A DNA stretch of 64,000 nt from Catellicoccus marimammalium M35/04/3 (GTDB taxonomy: Bacteria > Bacillota > Bacilli > Lactobacillales > Catellicoccaceae). The stretch's first letter is position 1. Each line of letters starts with the position of its first letter. The translations under genes and the position numbers were made by a program. Below, piece after piece: positions 36,017-47,124 of the stretch. Location: the NCBI RefSeq assembly GCF_000313915.1, contig NZ_AMYT01000007.1, positions 1-64,000 of the forward strand. The letters run 5' to 3'. The notes under the pieces are model-generated. The model saw nothing but the letters and a program-made list of their open reading frames with translations, was not told the origin of the DNA and searched no databases.

Positions 36017-38389
36017 GTGAAAAAATTATTATCATTATTAGATTATTCTTTTGTCATTGATGAGTTACAACAAAAAGTTGCTACACCAATGGTAGAAGAA
36101 CATATTCATCAGATTACTCCTTCTTTTGTCAAAGAAGAGGTGCAACAAGCATTAGAACAAACAAAAGAAGCAATGACGATGTTACGCTTAGGAAAAGAAT
36201 TACCTTTTTTAGCTTTAACCGATCCAAGACAAAGTCTTTCTCGGATTAAAATTGGTGCTTCCATTCAAGCGTTAGAAATCTTAAATTTAGGGCATATCTT
36301 AAAAAATGCGGCACAAGTTCTTCGTAAATTAGAAGAATTAGAGGAAGAAGAAAGTTTTCCAGAATTGAAAGCTTTGATTCAACAATTACAACCTATCCCT
36401 TCATTATCTGGAGAAATTCATCGTTGTATTAATGAACAAGGACAAGTAGAAGATAGTGCTACAGAACGTTTAGCTCAATTACGTCGTCAAATTCGTCAAT
36501 GCGAACAACAAATTCGTGGACAATTATCAGAGATGATTCGTGGGAAAAATAGTCGTTATTTGAGCGACGCAGTAATTACGATGCGTTCTGACCGTTATGT
36601 AATTCCTGTAAAAGCAGAATATCGTAATCAATTTGGTGGGATGGTCCATGACCAAAGTGCGACCGGACAAACTCTATTTATTGAACCAAAAGCGATAGTA
36701 GAGTTAAATAATCGTCGTCAACAAATGAAAGTGGAAGAAAAAGAAGAAGTACAACGAATTTTGGCTCAATTAATTCAAGAAATTATGCCTCATCGTCAAG
36801 AAATTCAACAAAATGCCTATCATTTAGGTCAATTAGATGTGATTCAAGCTAAAGCAAAATTGGCTGCAGAGATGAAAGCTTGTATCCCAGAAATGAGTAC
36901 TACTCAATCTTTTTCTTTTTTACAAGCACGCCATCCTTTATTGAATCCAGAAACGGTAGTGCCTAATGATATTTATTTAGGTGAAGAATTCCAAAGTCTT
37001 TTAATTACAGGACCAAATACCGGAGGAAAAACCATTACGTTAAAAACAGTGGGCTTATTACAACTCATGTTACAAACAGGAATGGCCATTCCGGTAGCAG
37101 AAGAAAGTACAATGACTATCTTTGATCAAATTATGGTAGATATTGGGGATGAACAATCCATTGAACAAAGTTTGAGTACGTTTTCTGGTCATATGAAAAA
37201 TATTATTCAAATTTTAGACCGTGTCGGGCGACATAGCTTAGTGCTACTTGATGAATTAGGAGCAGGAACTGATCCACAAGAAGGGGCAGCATTAGCGATT
37301 GCGATTTTAAATCGTCTCTTACAAAAAGGAGCATTAACCTTATGTACGACACACTATCCTGAATTAAAAGTTTATGCTTATAATGAGCCTCACACTTGCA
37401 ATGCAAGTATGGAGTTTGATGTGCAAACATTATCTCCAACGTATCGCTTATTAATTGGTGCTCCTGGAAGCAGTAATGCTTTTGAAATTTCTTTACGTCT
37501 AGGATTAGATCCAACGTTGATTACAGAAGCTAAAGAAAACATGGATCATCAAACAGGGGATTTGGCCAATATGATTGAGCAATTAGAAAATGCTCGTCAA
37601 GGTTATGAAGAAAAAGAACACGCCTTTACTGAAAAATTAAGTGAAACAGAAGCACTACAAAAAGAATTGAAAGAAGCTTTTGCGGCGTTTAAAAAAGAAA
37701 AAGCGCACTTATTAAAAGAAGCGAAAAAAGAAGCAAATCAAGTCGTAGAAAAAGCAAGTGTGGAAGCGAAAGAAATCATTCAAGATTTAAAAGAAAAGCA
37801 AGAACATTTAGATACAAAAGCAGTCAAAGAGCATGAATTGATTGCTGCGCAAACGCAATTAAATCATTTGAAATCTGAAGAAGAACAACATTTATTGAAA
37901 AATAAAGTATTACAACGAGAAAAGAAAAAACAAGCACTAGCTGTGGGAGACGAAGTATTGGTAGAAAGTTATGGGCAACGTGGAACTTTGGTGCGCCCAT
38001 TTAAAGATGGTACTTGGGAAGTTCAATTGGGAATTTTAAAAATGAAATTACCAGAATCAGAATTTACAAGAACGAAAAAAGCGCAAGAGCAACAAAAAGA
38101 AACGACCATGACTACTATCCAACGTTCTAACTCAAAAGGAGTAAAAGCTTCTTTAGATTTACGTGGAGAACGATATGAAGAAGCAATGCAAAAAGTAGAA
38201 CAATACTTAGACCAAGCATTAGTTGCTGGATATCACAGTGTAACGCTTGTTCACGGAAAAGGAACTGGAGCTTTACGTCAAGGAATCCAAAAATTACTTC
38301 AACGTCATCGTCATATTGATCATTTTGAATATGCTCCTGCAAATGCCGGTGGAAATGGCGCAACGATTGTTTATTTCAAAGGAGCATAG
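36017..38389 (+). CDS. mutS2: Endonuclease MutS2
   Basis: A 790-aa MutS-like ATPase. Core helical domain, then Walker A GPNTGGKTI, Walker B LVLLDELGAGTDP, a charged coiled-coil and a C-terminal Smr nuclease domain (SLDLRGERYEEAM, LVHGKGTGALRQG). MutS2 blocks recombination and rescues collided ribosomes in Bacillus. The start is GTG at 36017, 6 nt after AAGGAGG; a longer ORF from 35942 runs inside cvpA. Confidence 0.95.
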   Translation: MKKLLSLLDYSFVIDELQQKVATPMVEEHIHQITPSFVKEEVQQALEQTKEAMTMLRLGKELPFLALTDPRQSLSRIKIGASIQALEILNLGHILKNAAQVLRKLEELEEEESFPELKALIQQLQPIPSLSGEIHRCINEQGQVEDSATERLAQLRRQIRQCEQQIRGQLSEMIRGKNSRYLSDAVITMRSDRYVIPVKAEYRNQFGGMVHDQSATGQTLFIEPKAIVELNNRRQQMKVEEKEEVQRILAQLIQEIMPHRQEIQQNAYHLGQLDVIQAKAKLAAEMKACIPEMSTTQSFSFLQARHPLLNPETVVPNDIYLGEEFQSLLITGPNTGGKTITLKTVGLLQLMLQTGMAIPVAEESTMTIFDQIMVDIGDEQSIEQSLSTFSGHMKNIIQILDRVGRHSLVLLDELGAGTDPQEGAALAIAILNRLLQKGALTLCTTHYPELKVYAYNEPHTCNASMEFDVQTLSPTYRLLIGAPGSSNAFEISLRLGLDPTLITEAKENMDHQTGDLANMIEQLENARQGYEEKEHAFTEKLSETEALQKELKEAFAAFKKEKAHLLKEAKKEANQVVEKASVEAKEIIQDLKEKQEHLDTKAVKEHELIAAQTQLNHLKSEEEQHLLKNKVLQREKKKQALAVGDEVLVESYGQRGTLVRPFKDGTWEVQLGILKMKLPESEFTRTKKAQEQQKETTMTTIQRSNSKGVKASLDLRGERYEEAMQKVEQYLDQALVAGYHSVTLVHGKGTGALRQGIQKLLQRHRHIDHFEYAPANAGGNGATIVYFKGA

Positions 38390-38453
38390 TTTTCGATATC
38401 TTTTTTCTCCTATGTTAAAATGAGAATGAAGAAAGATAAAGGAGCGAAGAATC

Positions 38454-38762
38454 ATGGCAGAAGCAATTACTGATGCAAACTTTGTAGAAAAAACAATTGA
38501 TGGACTATGTTTAGTTGACTTTTGGGCACCTTGGTGTGGTCCATGTCGTATGCAAGGACCTATCATTGATGAGTTAGCTTCCGAGTTAACTGATGTTCAT
38601 GTTTATAAATTAAACATCGATGAAAATCCAGATACAACACAACGCTTAGGTGTACGTAGTATCCCAACAATGTTCTTAATGCGCGATGGAGAAATCGTTG
38701 AAACGATTGTTGGTTTACATACAAAAGAACAATTATTAGAGATTATCAATTCTTATCGTTAA
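38454..38762 (+). CDS. trxA: Thioredoxin
   Basis: A 102-aa thioredoxin with active site WAPWCGPCRM and cis-Pro in RSIPTMFL. General cytosolic disulfide reductase. RBS AAAGGAG; conserved between mutS2 and uvrC; own terminator downstream. Confidence 0.97.
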   Translation: MAEAITDANFVEKTIDGLCLVDFWAPWCGPCRMQGPIIDELASELTDVHVYKLNIDENPDTTQRLGVRSIPTMFLMRDGEIVETIVGLHTKEQLLEIINSYR

Positions 38763-38780
38763 GAATACAAATAAAAAGGA

Positions 38781-38809
38781 AGGGCTAGGTGTCTAGCCCT
38801 TTTTCTTTT
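38781..38809 (+). terminator. Terminator after trxA
   Basis: AGGGCTAG (38781-38788) pairs with CTAGCCCT (38793-38800), 4-nt loop, then T's. Confidence 0.92.
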
Positions 38810-38827
38810 GGTAAAGAAGGTGAGAGA

Positions 38828-40615
38828 ATGAACGATTTAATCAAACACAAATTAAAATTATTACCTGATCAACCAGGATGTTATTTGATGCATAATGAAG
38901 CCGATGAGATTATCTATGTAGGAAAAGCAAAATCATTAAAAAATCGAGTGCGTTCTTACTTTACAGGTGAACATAATGAAAAGACGAAACGTCTAGTTGC
39001 TGAATTAGTAGATTTTGAATATATCGTTACAAGTTCAGAAAATGAAGCTTTGGCTTTAGAAATGAATTTAATTCAAGAAAATCAACCTAAATATAATATT
39101 TTATTGAAAGATAACCGGAGCTATCCGTATTTAAAAATTACTAAGGAACGTTATCCTCAATTAAAAATCACAAGAAAAGTACAAGAAGATCAAGCAGAAT
39201 ATTTTGGACCTTATCCAGATATCCAAGCTGCAAAAGAGACAAAAAAAATCTTAGATCGCCTCTATCCTTTGCGTAAGTGTGGACCGAATGAAAAGAAACC
39301 TTGTTTTTATCACCATTTAGATCAATGCTCTTGTCCTTACTATTTTCAATTAGATCCTAAAGAATATCAAAAAGAGGTGCAAAAAGTACGTCATTTTCTT
39401 CAAGGCGACATGGATCCTGTTGCCGAACGCTTAGAACAAAAAATGAATCAAGCAGCAGCCAAACAAGAGTATGAAATGGCTGCAGAATATCGTGATGAAT
39501 GGAAAGCCATTTTAAAGATGAAAGAAGAACAAAAGGTAACACATGCCGAAGACATTGATCGCGATATTGTTGGTTATGCTGTGCGCCAAGGAAAAATCGG
39601 AATTCAAATTTTTCATATTCGTCATGGGAAAATGATTCAACGGGACATGGATAGTTTTTATAGCATAGATTCTGTGGAAGAAACCGTCTTGACCTACCTA
39701 CTACAATTTTATCAACAAAACTTAGTTCCAAAAGAAATATTAGTTCCCGTGTCGCTCGACATAGATGCGCTACAGCAATGGATTCCAACAACAATTCGGG
39801 TACCTAAACGAGGAGAAAAGCATTCATTTGTTCAATTAGCTTGTAAAAATGCGGCGAAACAGCTTCAAGATGAATGGGAATTACAAGATAAAAAAATACA
39901 ACGTCAAAAAAGAGGTTGGGATCAATTAGCTGAAAAACTACATCTTCCTTTTTTACATCGTTTAGAATCTATTGATAATTCTCATTGGCAAGGAAAGGAT
40001 AATGTTTCTGGTCTAGTGGTATATATTGATGGAAGAAAAGCACCAAAACAATATCGTAAGTTTAAAATTAAAGAAAGCCAAGGAGATGACTATCGCGCGA
40101 TGAAAGAAGTGGTATATCGCCGATATAGTCGTCTGCAAAAAGAAGGAGAACCTTTACCAGACTTACTGTTAGTAGATGGAGGAAAAATTCAGGTTGAAGC
40201 TGCAAAAGAGGTATTAAAAGAACAATTAGGACTTTATATCCCTGTTGCAGGAATGGTCAAAGATGAGCATCACCAAACCAGAGCATTATTATATGGCGAT
40301 CCATTACAAGAGATTCCTTTACAAGATGCAAGAGAAGCTTTTCATCTGCTAGAAGAAATCCAACAGGAAGTCCATCGCTATGCCTTACATTTCCATCAAA
40401 AGACAAGACGAAAAAGTGGATTACAATCCGTTTTACAAGAAATTCCAGGTGTAGGTGTGAAAAGAAGACAACAATTACTGAGTCATTTTTCTGATTTAAG
40501 TGAAATGAAAAATGCCTCTGTAGAAGACTTTATGCAAATTGGAATTCCTAAAAATGTTGCGCATAATGTTTATGATTTTTTTCATAGAAAGGATGATAAA
40601 CCGTCCAAAATGTGA
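38828..40615 (+). CDS. uvrC: Excinuclease ABC subunit C
   Basis: A 595-aa nuclease that makes the 3' and 5' incisions in nucleotide excision repair. N-terminal GIY-YIG domain (GCYLMHN, IIYVGKAKSLKNRV), Cys-rich region, UVR motif (AAKQEYEMAAEYRDEW), RNase H-like domain (LLLVDGGKIQ) and a C-terminal helix-hairpin-helix (IPGVGVKRRQQLL). The ATG at 38828 follows AAGGTGAG; a GTG at 38789 lies inside the trxA terminator and was rejected. Confidence 0.96.
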   Translation: MNDLIKHKLKLLPDQPGCYLMHNEADEIIYVGKAKSLKNRVRSYFTGEHNEKTKRLVAELVDFEYIVTSSENEALALEMNLIQENQPKYNILLKDNRSYPYLKITKERYPQLKITRKVQEDQAEYFGPYPDIQAAKETKKILDRLYPLRKCGPNEKKPCFYHHLDQCSCPYYFQLDPKEYQKEVQKVRHFLQGDMDPVAERLEQKMNQAAAKQEYEMAAEYRDEWKAILKMKEEQKVTHAEDIDRDIVGYAVRQGKIGIQIFHIRHGKMIQRDMDSFYSIDSVEETVLTYLLQFYQQNLVPKEILVPVSLDIDALQQWIPTTIRVPKRGEKHSFVQLACKNAAKQLQDEWELQDKKIQRQKRGWDQLAEKLHLPFLHRLESIDNSHWQGKDNVSGLVVYIDGRKAPKQYRKFKIKESQGDDYRAMKEVVYRRYSRLQKEGEPLPDLLLVDGGKIQVEAAKEVLKEQLGLYIPVAGMVKDEHHQTRALLYGDPLQEIPLQDAREAFHLLEEIQQEVHRYALHFHQKTRRKSGLQSVLQEIPGVGVKRRQQLLSHFSDLSEMKNASVEDFMQIGIPKNVAHNVYDFFHRKDDKPSKM

Positions 40616-40658
40616 GATAATGTAAACAATTAAGTGTTAGGAAGAAAGGAGTAGTCAA

Positions 40659-40970
40659 ATGGGGAATATCCCGTGGCTTGTCATTATGGAGTGCCTCGTT
40701 GCACTAATTGCAATCATTTACTACATCCGTAAAGTAATGCAGTGGTCCCATAGTGAACAAAAAGAAGCAATCTTTAGTCCTGCCAGCCAAGTGACTTTTT
40801 TAACGTTTATTTTAGGGTTTAGTATCCTATTAATTCGTTTAAATGTTAGTCCTATTGGAAGTGGTGAGACAACACGATGGCTTGTCGCTATTTTTACCGT
40901 AATTACATTCGTTAATGCAGTCAGTGTGTGGCATTACGAACGTAAAGCGTTAGGAAAAAAGAAGAGATAA
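40659..40970 (+). CDS. Small three-helix membrane protein, unknown function
   Basis: A 103-aa protein I do not recognise. Three hydrophobic segments are visible (about residues 6-23, 46-62 and 73-91), separated by a polar loop (QWSHSEQKEAIFSPAS) and a short loop (NVSPIGSGETTRW), with a basic C-terminal tail (ERKALGKKKR) that should be cytoplasmic. AAAGGAG precedes the ATG. It lies 43 bp after uvrC and 15 bp before metG, so it is probably co-transcribed with metG. Confidence 0.75.
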   Translation: MGNIPWLVIMECLVALIAIIYYIRKVMQWSHSEQKEAIFSPASQVTFLTFILGFSILLIRLNVSPIGSGETTRWLVAIFTVITFVNAVSVWHYERKALGKKKR

Positions 40971-42986
<2,016 letters not shown>

Positions 42987-43002
42987 TTAGATACAAAAAA
43001 AG

Positions 43003-43034
43003 AACACTGGATGAAAGTCCAGTGTTTTCTTTTC
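43003..43034 (+). terminator. Terminator after metG
   Basis: AACACTGGA (43003-43011) pairs with TCCAGTGTT (43018-43026), then T's. It overlaps a spurious upstream extension of tatD. Confidence 0.9.
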
Positions 43035-43052
43035 AAAAGAAAGGTGAGAGAG

Positions 43053-43841
43053 ATGTATTTTGATACCCATACACATTTAAATGATGAAGCATTCTTAGGA
43101 AAAGAAGAAGAATATGTTGCACGAGCAAAAGAAAATGGTGTAACAAAAATGGCAATTGTTGGATGTAATCAAGAAACCAACGCACAAAGTTTAGCCTTAA
43201 GTACCAAATTTCCTGAACTTTATAGTATTATTGGTTTTCATCCCACAGATATTAAAGAATATAATGAACAAACAGAGCAACAACTAGAAGCTCAATTAGC
43301 AGAAGAAAAAGTGGTGGCTTTAGGAGAAATTGGTGTGGATTATTACTGGATGGAAGATCCAAAAGAAGATCAAGAAAAGATTTTTCGTCGTCAATTAGCA
43401 ATCGCTCGTAATCTTCATCTTCCAGTGAGCATTCATACTCGTTCAAAAGAAAAAGATTCTTTTGAAGCTTACGAAGATGTTTATCGTATTTTAAAAGAAG
43501 AAAAAGTACCAGGAATTATTCATAGTTTTAATGGGAATGTAGAATGGATGGAGCGCTTTTTAGATTTAGGAATGCATATTTCTTTTAGTGGAGTGGTCAC
43601 TTTTAAAAATGCAAAAATGGTACAAGAAGCCGCAAAAAAAGTACCAAAAGAAGCGTTTTTAATTGAAACCGATGCTCCTTATTTAGCTCCAGTACCAAAA
43701 CGCGGAAAACAAAATGAACCTGCGTACGTACGATATGTCGCTGAGTATATCGCCGATTTATGTGCAGTAACACCAGAAGAAATTGCAAAACAAACGATGC
43801 ATAATGCATGCACTCTTTTTGGAATTGAGGAAGAAAAATGA
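43053..43841 (+). CDS. tatD: TatD family metal-dependent hydrolase
   Basis: A 262-aa TIM-barrel nuclease. Metal motifs THTHLND, GEIGVDYYW, SIHTRS, IHSFNGN and ETDAPYLAP. TatD enzymes have 3'-5' DNase activity and 3'-deaminase-type repair roles. ATG at 43053 follows AAAGGTGAG; the frame extends upstream through the metG terminator. Overlaps rnmV by 4 bp. Confidence 0.93.
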   Translation: MYFDTHTHLNDEAFLGKEEEYVARAKENGVTKMAIVGCNQETNAQSLALSTKFPELYSIIGFHPTDIKEYNEQTEQQLEAQLAEEKVVALGEIGVDYYWMEDPKEDQEKIFRRQLAIARNLHLPVSIHTRSKEKDSFEAYEDVYRILKEEKVPGIIHSFNGNVEWMERFLDLGMHISFSGVVTFKNAKMVQEAAKKVPKEAFLIETDAPYLAPVPKRGKQNEPAYVRYVAEYIADLCAVTPEEIAKQTMHNACTLFGIEEEK

Positions 43842-44395
43842 AAGAAATCAAAGAGTTAATCGTGGTAGAAGGGCGCGATGATATTATTCGTGTCCAACAA
43901 GTGGTAAAAGCAGATTGCATTGAAACTCATGGTTCAGCAATCGATGAAGCAGTGTTTTCTTTAATTGAAAAAGCAATAGAGCAACGAGGAGTCATTGTCT
44001 TTACCGATCCAGATTTTTCTGGTGAAAAGATTCGTACTACCATTACCCAACACTTTCCTCAAGTAAAGCATGCTTTTTTAAGTAAAAAAGAAGCTGCCCC
44101 TGCACATAAAGGAAGTCTAGGAGTAGAGCATGCGAGTGATGAAGCGATTTTAGCTGCTTTGGAAGGTGTGTCGACACCGTGTCGCAAGGAGAAGGCATCT
44201 ATCCCACGCTCTTTTCTACAAGCTTTTGGTTTATTAGCTGGAAGTGATGCGAAGAAAAGACGTGCGTATTTAGGAGAAGCATTGCATATTGGATATACTA
44301 ATGGAAAACAATTACAAAAAAGACTTGCGATGTTTGGAATTACTACAGAACAAATTGAAGCAGTCATGATACAATATGAAAAAATAGAAAATTAA
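43838..44395 (+). CDS. rnmV: Ribonuclease M5
   Basis: A 185-aa Toprim nuclease (LIVVEGRDDIIRV, FTDPDFSGEKIR) that matures 5S rRNA precursors. The usual tatD-rnmV-rsmA order is kept. ATGA overlap with tatD indicates coupling. A palindrome GTGTCGACAC sits at 44168-44177 in a poorly conserved part of the gene. Confidence 0.95.
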   Translation: MKEIKELIVVEGRDDIIRVQQVVKADCIETHGSAIDEAVFSLIEKAIEQRGVIVFTDPDFSGEKIRTTITQHFPQVKHAFLSKKEAAPAHKGSLGVEHASDEAILAALEGVSTPCRKEKASIPRSFLQAFGLLAGSDAKKRRAYLGEALHIGYTNGKQLQKRLAMFGITTEQIEAVMIQYEKIEN

Positions 44396-44407
44396 AGGAG
44401 AAGAAGA

Positions 44408-45292
44408 ATGATAGAAAAGGATATTGCCAGTCCTTCTAGAACAAAAGAAATTTTACAACGTCATGGATTTTCATTCAAAAAAAGTCTAGGACAAAACTTT
44501 TTAACCGAACCTAATATTTTACGCCATATCGCCGCTACGGCAGAGCTAAATAAAGAGAGTCAAATTATAGAAGTTGGTCCAGGAATTGGTGCATTAACAG
44601 AACATTTAGCTCGTTCTGGAGGAGAAGTACTTGCTTTTGAAATTGATGGTCGTTTATTACCGATTTTAGAAGAAACCTTAGCTCCTTATGATAATGTCAC
44701 TGTAGTAAACGAAGATGTATTAAAAGTGAATTTGCGAGAAATTGCCAGTCAAGTATTTGATTTAGAAAAACCGATTCAAGTGGTCGCAAATCTTCCTTAC
44801 TATATTACAACGCCAATTATGATGCATTTTTTAGAGTCGGATTTACCAGTAGAAAAAATGGTTGTAATGATGCAAAAAGAAGTAGCAGAAAGAATCCAAG
44901 CTAAACCAAAATCAAAAGCTTATGGTTCATTATCGATTGCAGTGCAATATTATATGGAAGCAAGTATTGCTTTTATTGTGCCAAAAACAGCGTTTGTACC
45001 TCAACCAAATGTCGATTCTGCGATTTTGAAATTAGAACGTCGTCAACAGCCGTTAGTAGAAGTTAAAGATGAGGACTTTTTCTTCAAAGTAGTGAAGGCT
45101 GCTTTCCAATTGCGTCGTAAAACGTTATGGAATAATTTATTACATACTTTTGGTAAAGATGAAGCGACGAAAGCTTGGTTAGAACAAAGCTTATCTTTAG
45201 CAGAAATTGATCCAAAACGTCGAGGAGAAACATTATCCATTGAGGAGTTTGCTTCCTTAGCAAATCATATGTTAGAATGTAAGCAAAATTAA
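44408..45292 (+). CDS. rsmA: 16S rRNA dimethyladenosine transferase
   Basis: A 294-aa KsgA enzyme that dimethylates A1518 and A1519 of 16S rRNA. Motifs [22 protein letters not shown], and [10 protein letters not shown] (catalytic NLPY). AAAGGAGAAG is the RBS. It ends 6 bp before the folT riboswitch. Confidence 0.97.
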   Translation: MIEKDIASPSRTKEILQRHGFSFKKSLGQNFLTEPNILRHIAATAELNKESQIIEVGPGIGALTEHLARSGGEVLAFEIDGRLLPILEETLAPYDNVTVVNEDVLKVNLREIASQVFDLEKPIQVVANLPYYITTPIMMHFLESDLPVEKMVVMMQKEVAERIQAKPKSKAYGSLSIAVQYYMEASIAFIVPKTAFVPQPNVDSAILKLERRQQPLVEVKDEDFFFKVVKAAFQLRRKTLWNNLLHTFGKDEATKAWLEQSLSLAEIDPKRRGETLSIEEFASLANHMLECKQN

Positions 45293-45297
45293 ATTAA

Positions 45298-45408
45298 GGG
45301 TAGAAAAAGAGCGTTAAGTGTCCAAAATAACGAATGAAGTTTTGGAACGAAAAATGAAAATTTGCGATTCTTTTTCGCATTCACACATTTGTGAGCCCGA
45401 TAAGGGGG
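45298..45408 (+). ncRNA. Tetrahydrofolate (THF) riboswitch upstream of folT
   Basis: Conserved blocks of the THF class occur in order: GTAGA (45300-45304), GCGTTAAGTGT (45311-45321), AACGAA (45346-45351) and GCAT (45377-45380). P2 pairs GAAAAAGA (45303-45310) with TCTTTTTC (45369-45376). P3 pairs CCAAAA (45322-45327) with TTTTGG (45340-45345). Downstream, TCACA/TGTGA (45381-45394) forms a hairpin, and CCC (45396-45398) can pair with the GGGGG Shine-Dalgarno at 45404-45408. This suggests control of translation initiation. The P1 stem is weak as I draw it. Sequence match is from memory of the class, but its place before a folate transporter gene fits. Confidence 0.88.
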
Positions 45409-45414
45409 ATTACA

Positions 45415-45933
45415 ATGAAAACAAAAAAAAGAACAAAAAAGATCGTCTTACTGGCTCTATTAGTGGCCATCATGGTCATTTTTAGTCGATTTATTTCGAT
45501 TGAAACGGAATTTTTGAAGTTTAGTTTTACTTTTATTCCAGAAGCGATCACTGGAGCTTTATTCGGTCCAATTTGGACACCTGTAGCTACGGTAGCTGCA
45601 GATTTTATTGGGATGTGGATTGCTCCAAAAGCACAATTTTTCTTTGGATTTACTCTAAATGCCTTAATTACTGGGGTTATTTATGGGTACTTTTTAGGAA
45701 AAAGAGAAGTAAAATGGTCCAATATTGCTTGGGCAGTAATTTTAAATGCAGTCATTGTGCGTTTAATTTTGACACCAATTTGGCTTTATATGATGTATCA
45801 TATGCCTTTATTAGCCATTATGCCGGTGCGTATTTTAAAACAATGTATTACTGTACCACTAGAAATTATTGCGTTAGATTTAATTTTACGTCGCTTACCA
45901 CTAGCACGTTGGCGTAAAGAAATAGATGGATAG
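45415..45933 (+). CDS. folT: ECF transporter folate-specific S component FolT
   Basis: A 172-aa membrane protein with six predicted helices (VLLALLVAIMVIFSRF first, then GALFGPIWTPVATVAADFIG). S components capture the vitamin and dock on a shared EcfAA'T module, not encoded in this window. The folate assignment rests on similarity to FolT proteins and on the THF riboswitch. The ATG at 45415 follows AAGGGGG; an in-frame start at 45391 lies inside the riboswitch. Confidence 0.9.
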   Translation: MKTKKRTKKIVLLALLVAIMVIFSRFISIETEFLKFSFTFIPEAITGALFGPIWTPVATVAADFIGMWIAPKAQFFFGFTLNALITGVIYGYFLGKREVKWSNIAWAVILNAVIVRLILTPIWLYMMYHMPLLAIMPVRILKQCITVPLEIIALDLILRRLPLARWRKEIDG

Positions 45934-45956
45934 AGAGGAGAAATCCTCTCTTTTTC
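45933..45956 (+). terminator. Terminator after folT
   Basis: GAGAGGA (45933-45939) pairs with TCCTCTC (45944-45950), GAAA tetraloop, then T's. Confidence 0.9.
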
Positions 45957-46014
45957 TTTTGCGATTCATTTTCAAAATAAAGAAAATATCTTGGAAAAGG
46001 TTTGCAAAAAGTCG

Positions 46015-46043
46015 ATGACAAGTGAAAAGAAAAGTGATAAAAT
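46015..46043 (+). promoter_or_regulatory. ldh promoter
   Basis: ATGACA (46015-46020), 17-bp spacer, TAAAAT (46038-46043). The transcript would have a leader of roughly 75 nt. I see no convincing Rex or cre site. Confidence 0.6.
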
Positions 46044-46126
46044 GTAAATGTAATTGAGAGTTGCAAAATCATTTTCAAAGAGGTTGTAACTTTTTCAAAA
46101 TAAAACAAAATTTTGAGGTGACTGAA

Positions 46127-47071
46127 ATGAAAAAAACTTCAAGAAAAGGAGTTATCGTAGGAACTGGTTTCGTAGGAACTGGTATTGCGTACTCTATCTT
46201 AAACCAAAATATCTTAAATGAAATGGTCTTAGTAGACTTAAACGAAGACAAAGCAGAAGGTGAAGCTCGCGACTTATTCGACGGCGTTACTTACACAAAC
46301 GGAAACTGCCGCGTGAAAAGTGGAGACTACTCAGAATGTAAAGATGCAGATGTAGTTATCGTAACTGCTGGTATCAACCAAAAACCTGGTCAAACTCGTT
46401 TAGAATTAGTAGATACAAACGCTAAAATTATGAAATCTGTTATCCGTTCAGTAATGGATTCAGGATTCGACGGCGTATTAGTAATCGCTTCAAACCCAGT
46501 AGACGTTTTAACTTACGTTGCATGGCAAGAATCAGGATTACCTCAAAACCGTGTAGTAGGTACAGGTACATCTTTAGACTCAACTCGTTTACGTATGCAA
46601 GTTGCTAACAAATTAAACGTAGATCCTCGTGATGTTTCTGCATTCATCATTGGTGAACACGGAGATTCAGAAACAGCAGTTTGGTCACACGCTACAGTTG
46701 GTGGTAAACCAATCATGCAAATGATCGAAGACGGCGAAGGAATCACTAAAGAAGACTTAGATGAAATGTACGTTGCTGTACGTGATGCAGCTTACTACAT
46801 CATCGACCGTAAAGGTTACACAAACTTCGGTATCGGTTTAAGTACTGCTCGTGTTGTTAAAGCAATCTTAAACGACGAACATGCAATCTTACCAGTATCT
46901 GCATACTTCGAAGGTCAATACGGATTAGAAGATATCTACACAGGTATTCCAGCAATCGTTACTGAAAACGGTGTTGAACGTATTGTTGAATTACACATCA
47001 CTGATGAAGAAAAAGCACAATTACATAAATCAGCTTCAGAATTACGTGAAGTATTAGATTCAGTTCGTTAA
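46127..47071 (+). CDS. ldh: L-lactate dehydrogenase
   Basis: A 314-aa NAD-dependent enzyme that reduces pyruvate to L-lactate and regenerates NAD in fermentation. NAD loop GTGFVGTGIAY, the substrate-specificity loop with NQKPGQTR, and catalytic His in GEHGDSE. ATG at 46127 follows GAGGTG; an upstream ATG at 46061 lies in the leader. Codons are strongly biased (AAC, GAC, CGT), as expected for one of the most expressed genes. Confidence 0.97.
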   Translation: MKKTSRKGVIVGTGFVGTGIAYSILNQNILNEMVLVDLNEDKAEGEARDLFDGVTYTNGNCRVKSGDYSECKDADVVIVTAGINQKPGQTRLELVDTNAKIMKSVIRSVMDSGFDGVLVIASNPVDVLTYVAWQESGLPQNRVVGTGTSLDSTRLRMQVANKLNVDPRDVSAFIIGEHGDSETAVWSHATVGGKPIMQMIEDGEGITKEDLDEMYVAVRDAAYYIIDRKGYTNFGIGLSTARVVKAILNDEHAILPVSAYFEGQYGLEDIYTGIPAIVTENGVERIVELHITDEEKAQLHKSASELREVLDSVR

Positions 47072-47088
47072 TTTGTGTCTATCTATAT

Positions 47089-47121
47089 AAAAGAAGCTCC
47101 CAATTTTGGGAGCTTCTTTTT
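47089..47121. terminator. Bidirectional terminator between ldh and the ClC gene
   Basis: A 14-bp stem, AAAAGAAGCTCCCA (47089-47102) with TGGGAGCTTCTTTT (47107-47120); A/T runs on both sides. Confidence 0.95.
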
Positions 47122-47124
47122 GTT

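Noticed and set aside
38789-38827. uvrC start at a GTG in the trxA terminator
   Set aside because: The start lies in the terminator stem; the ATG at 38828 has a good RBS and matches the family N-terminus.
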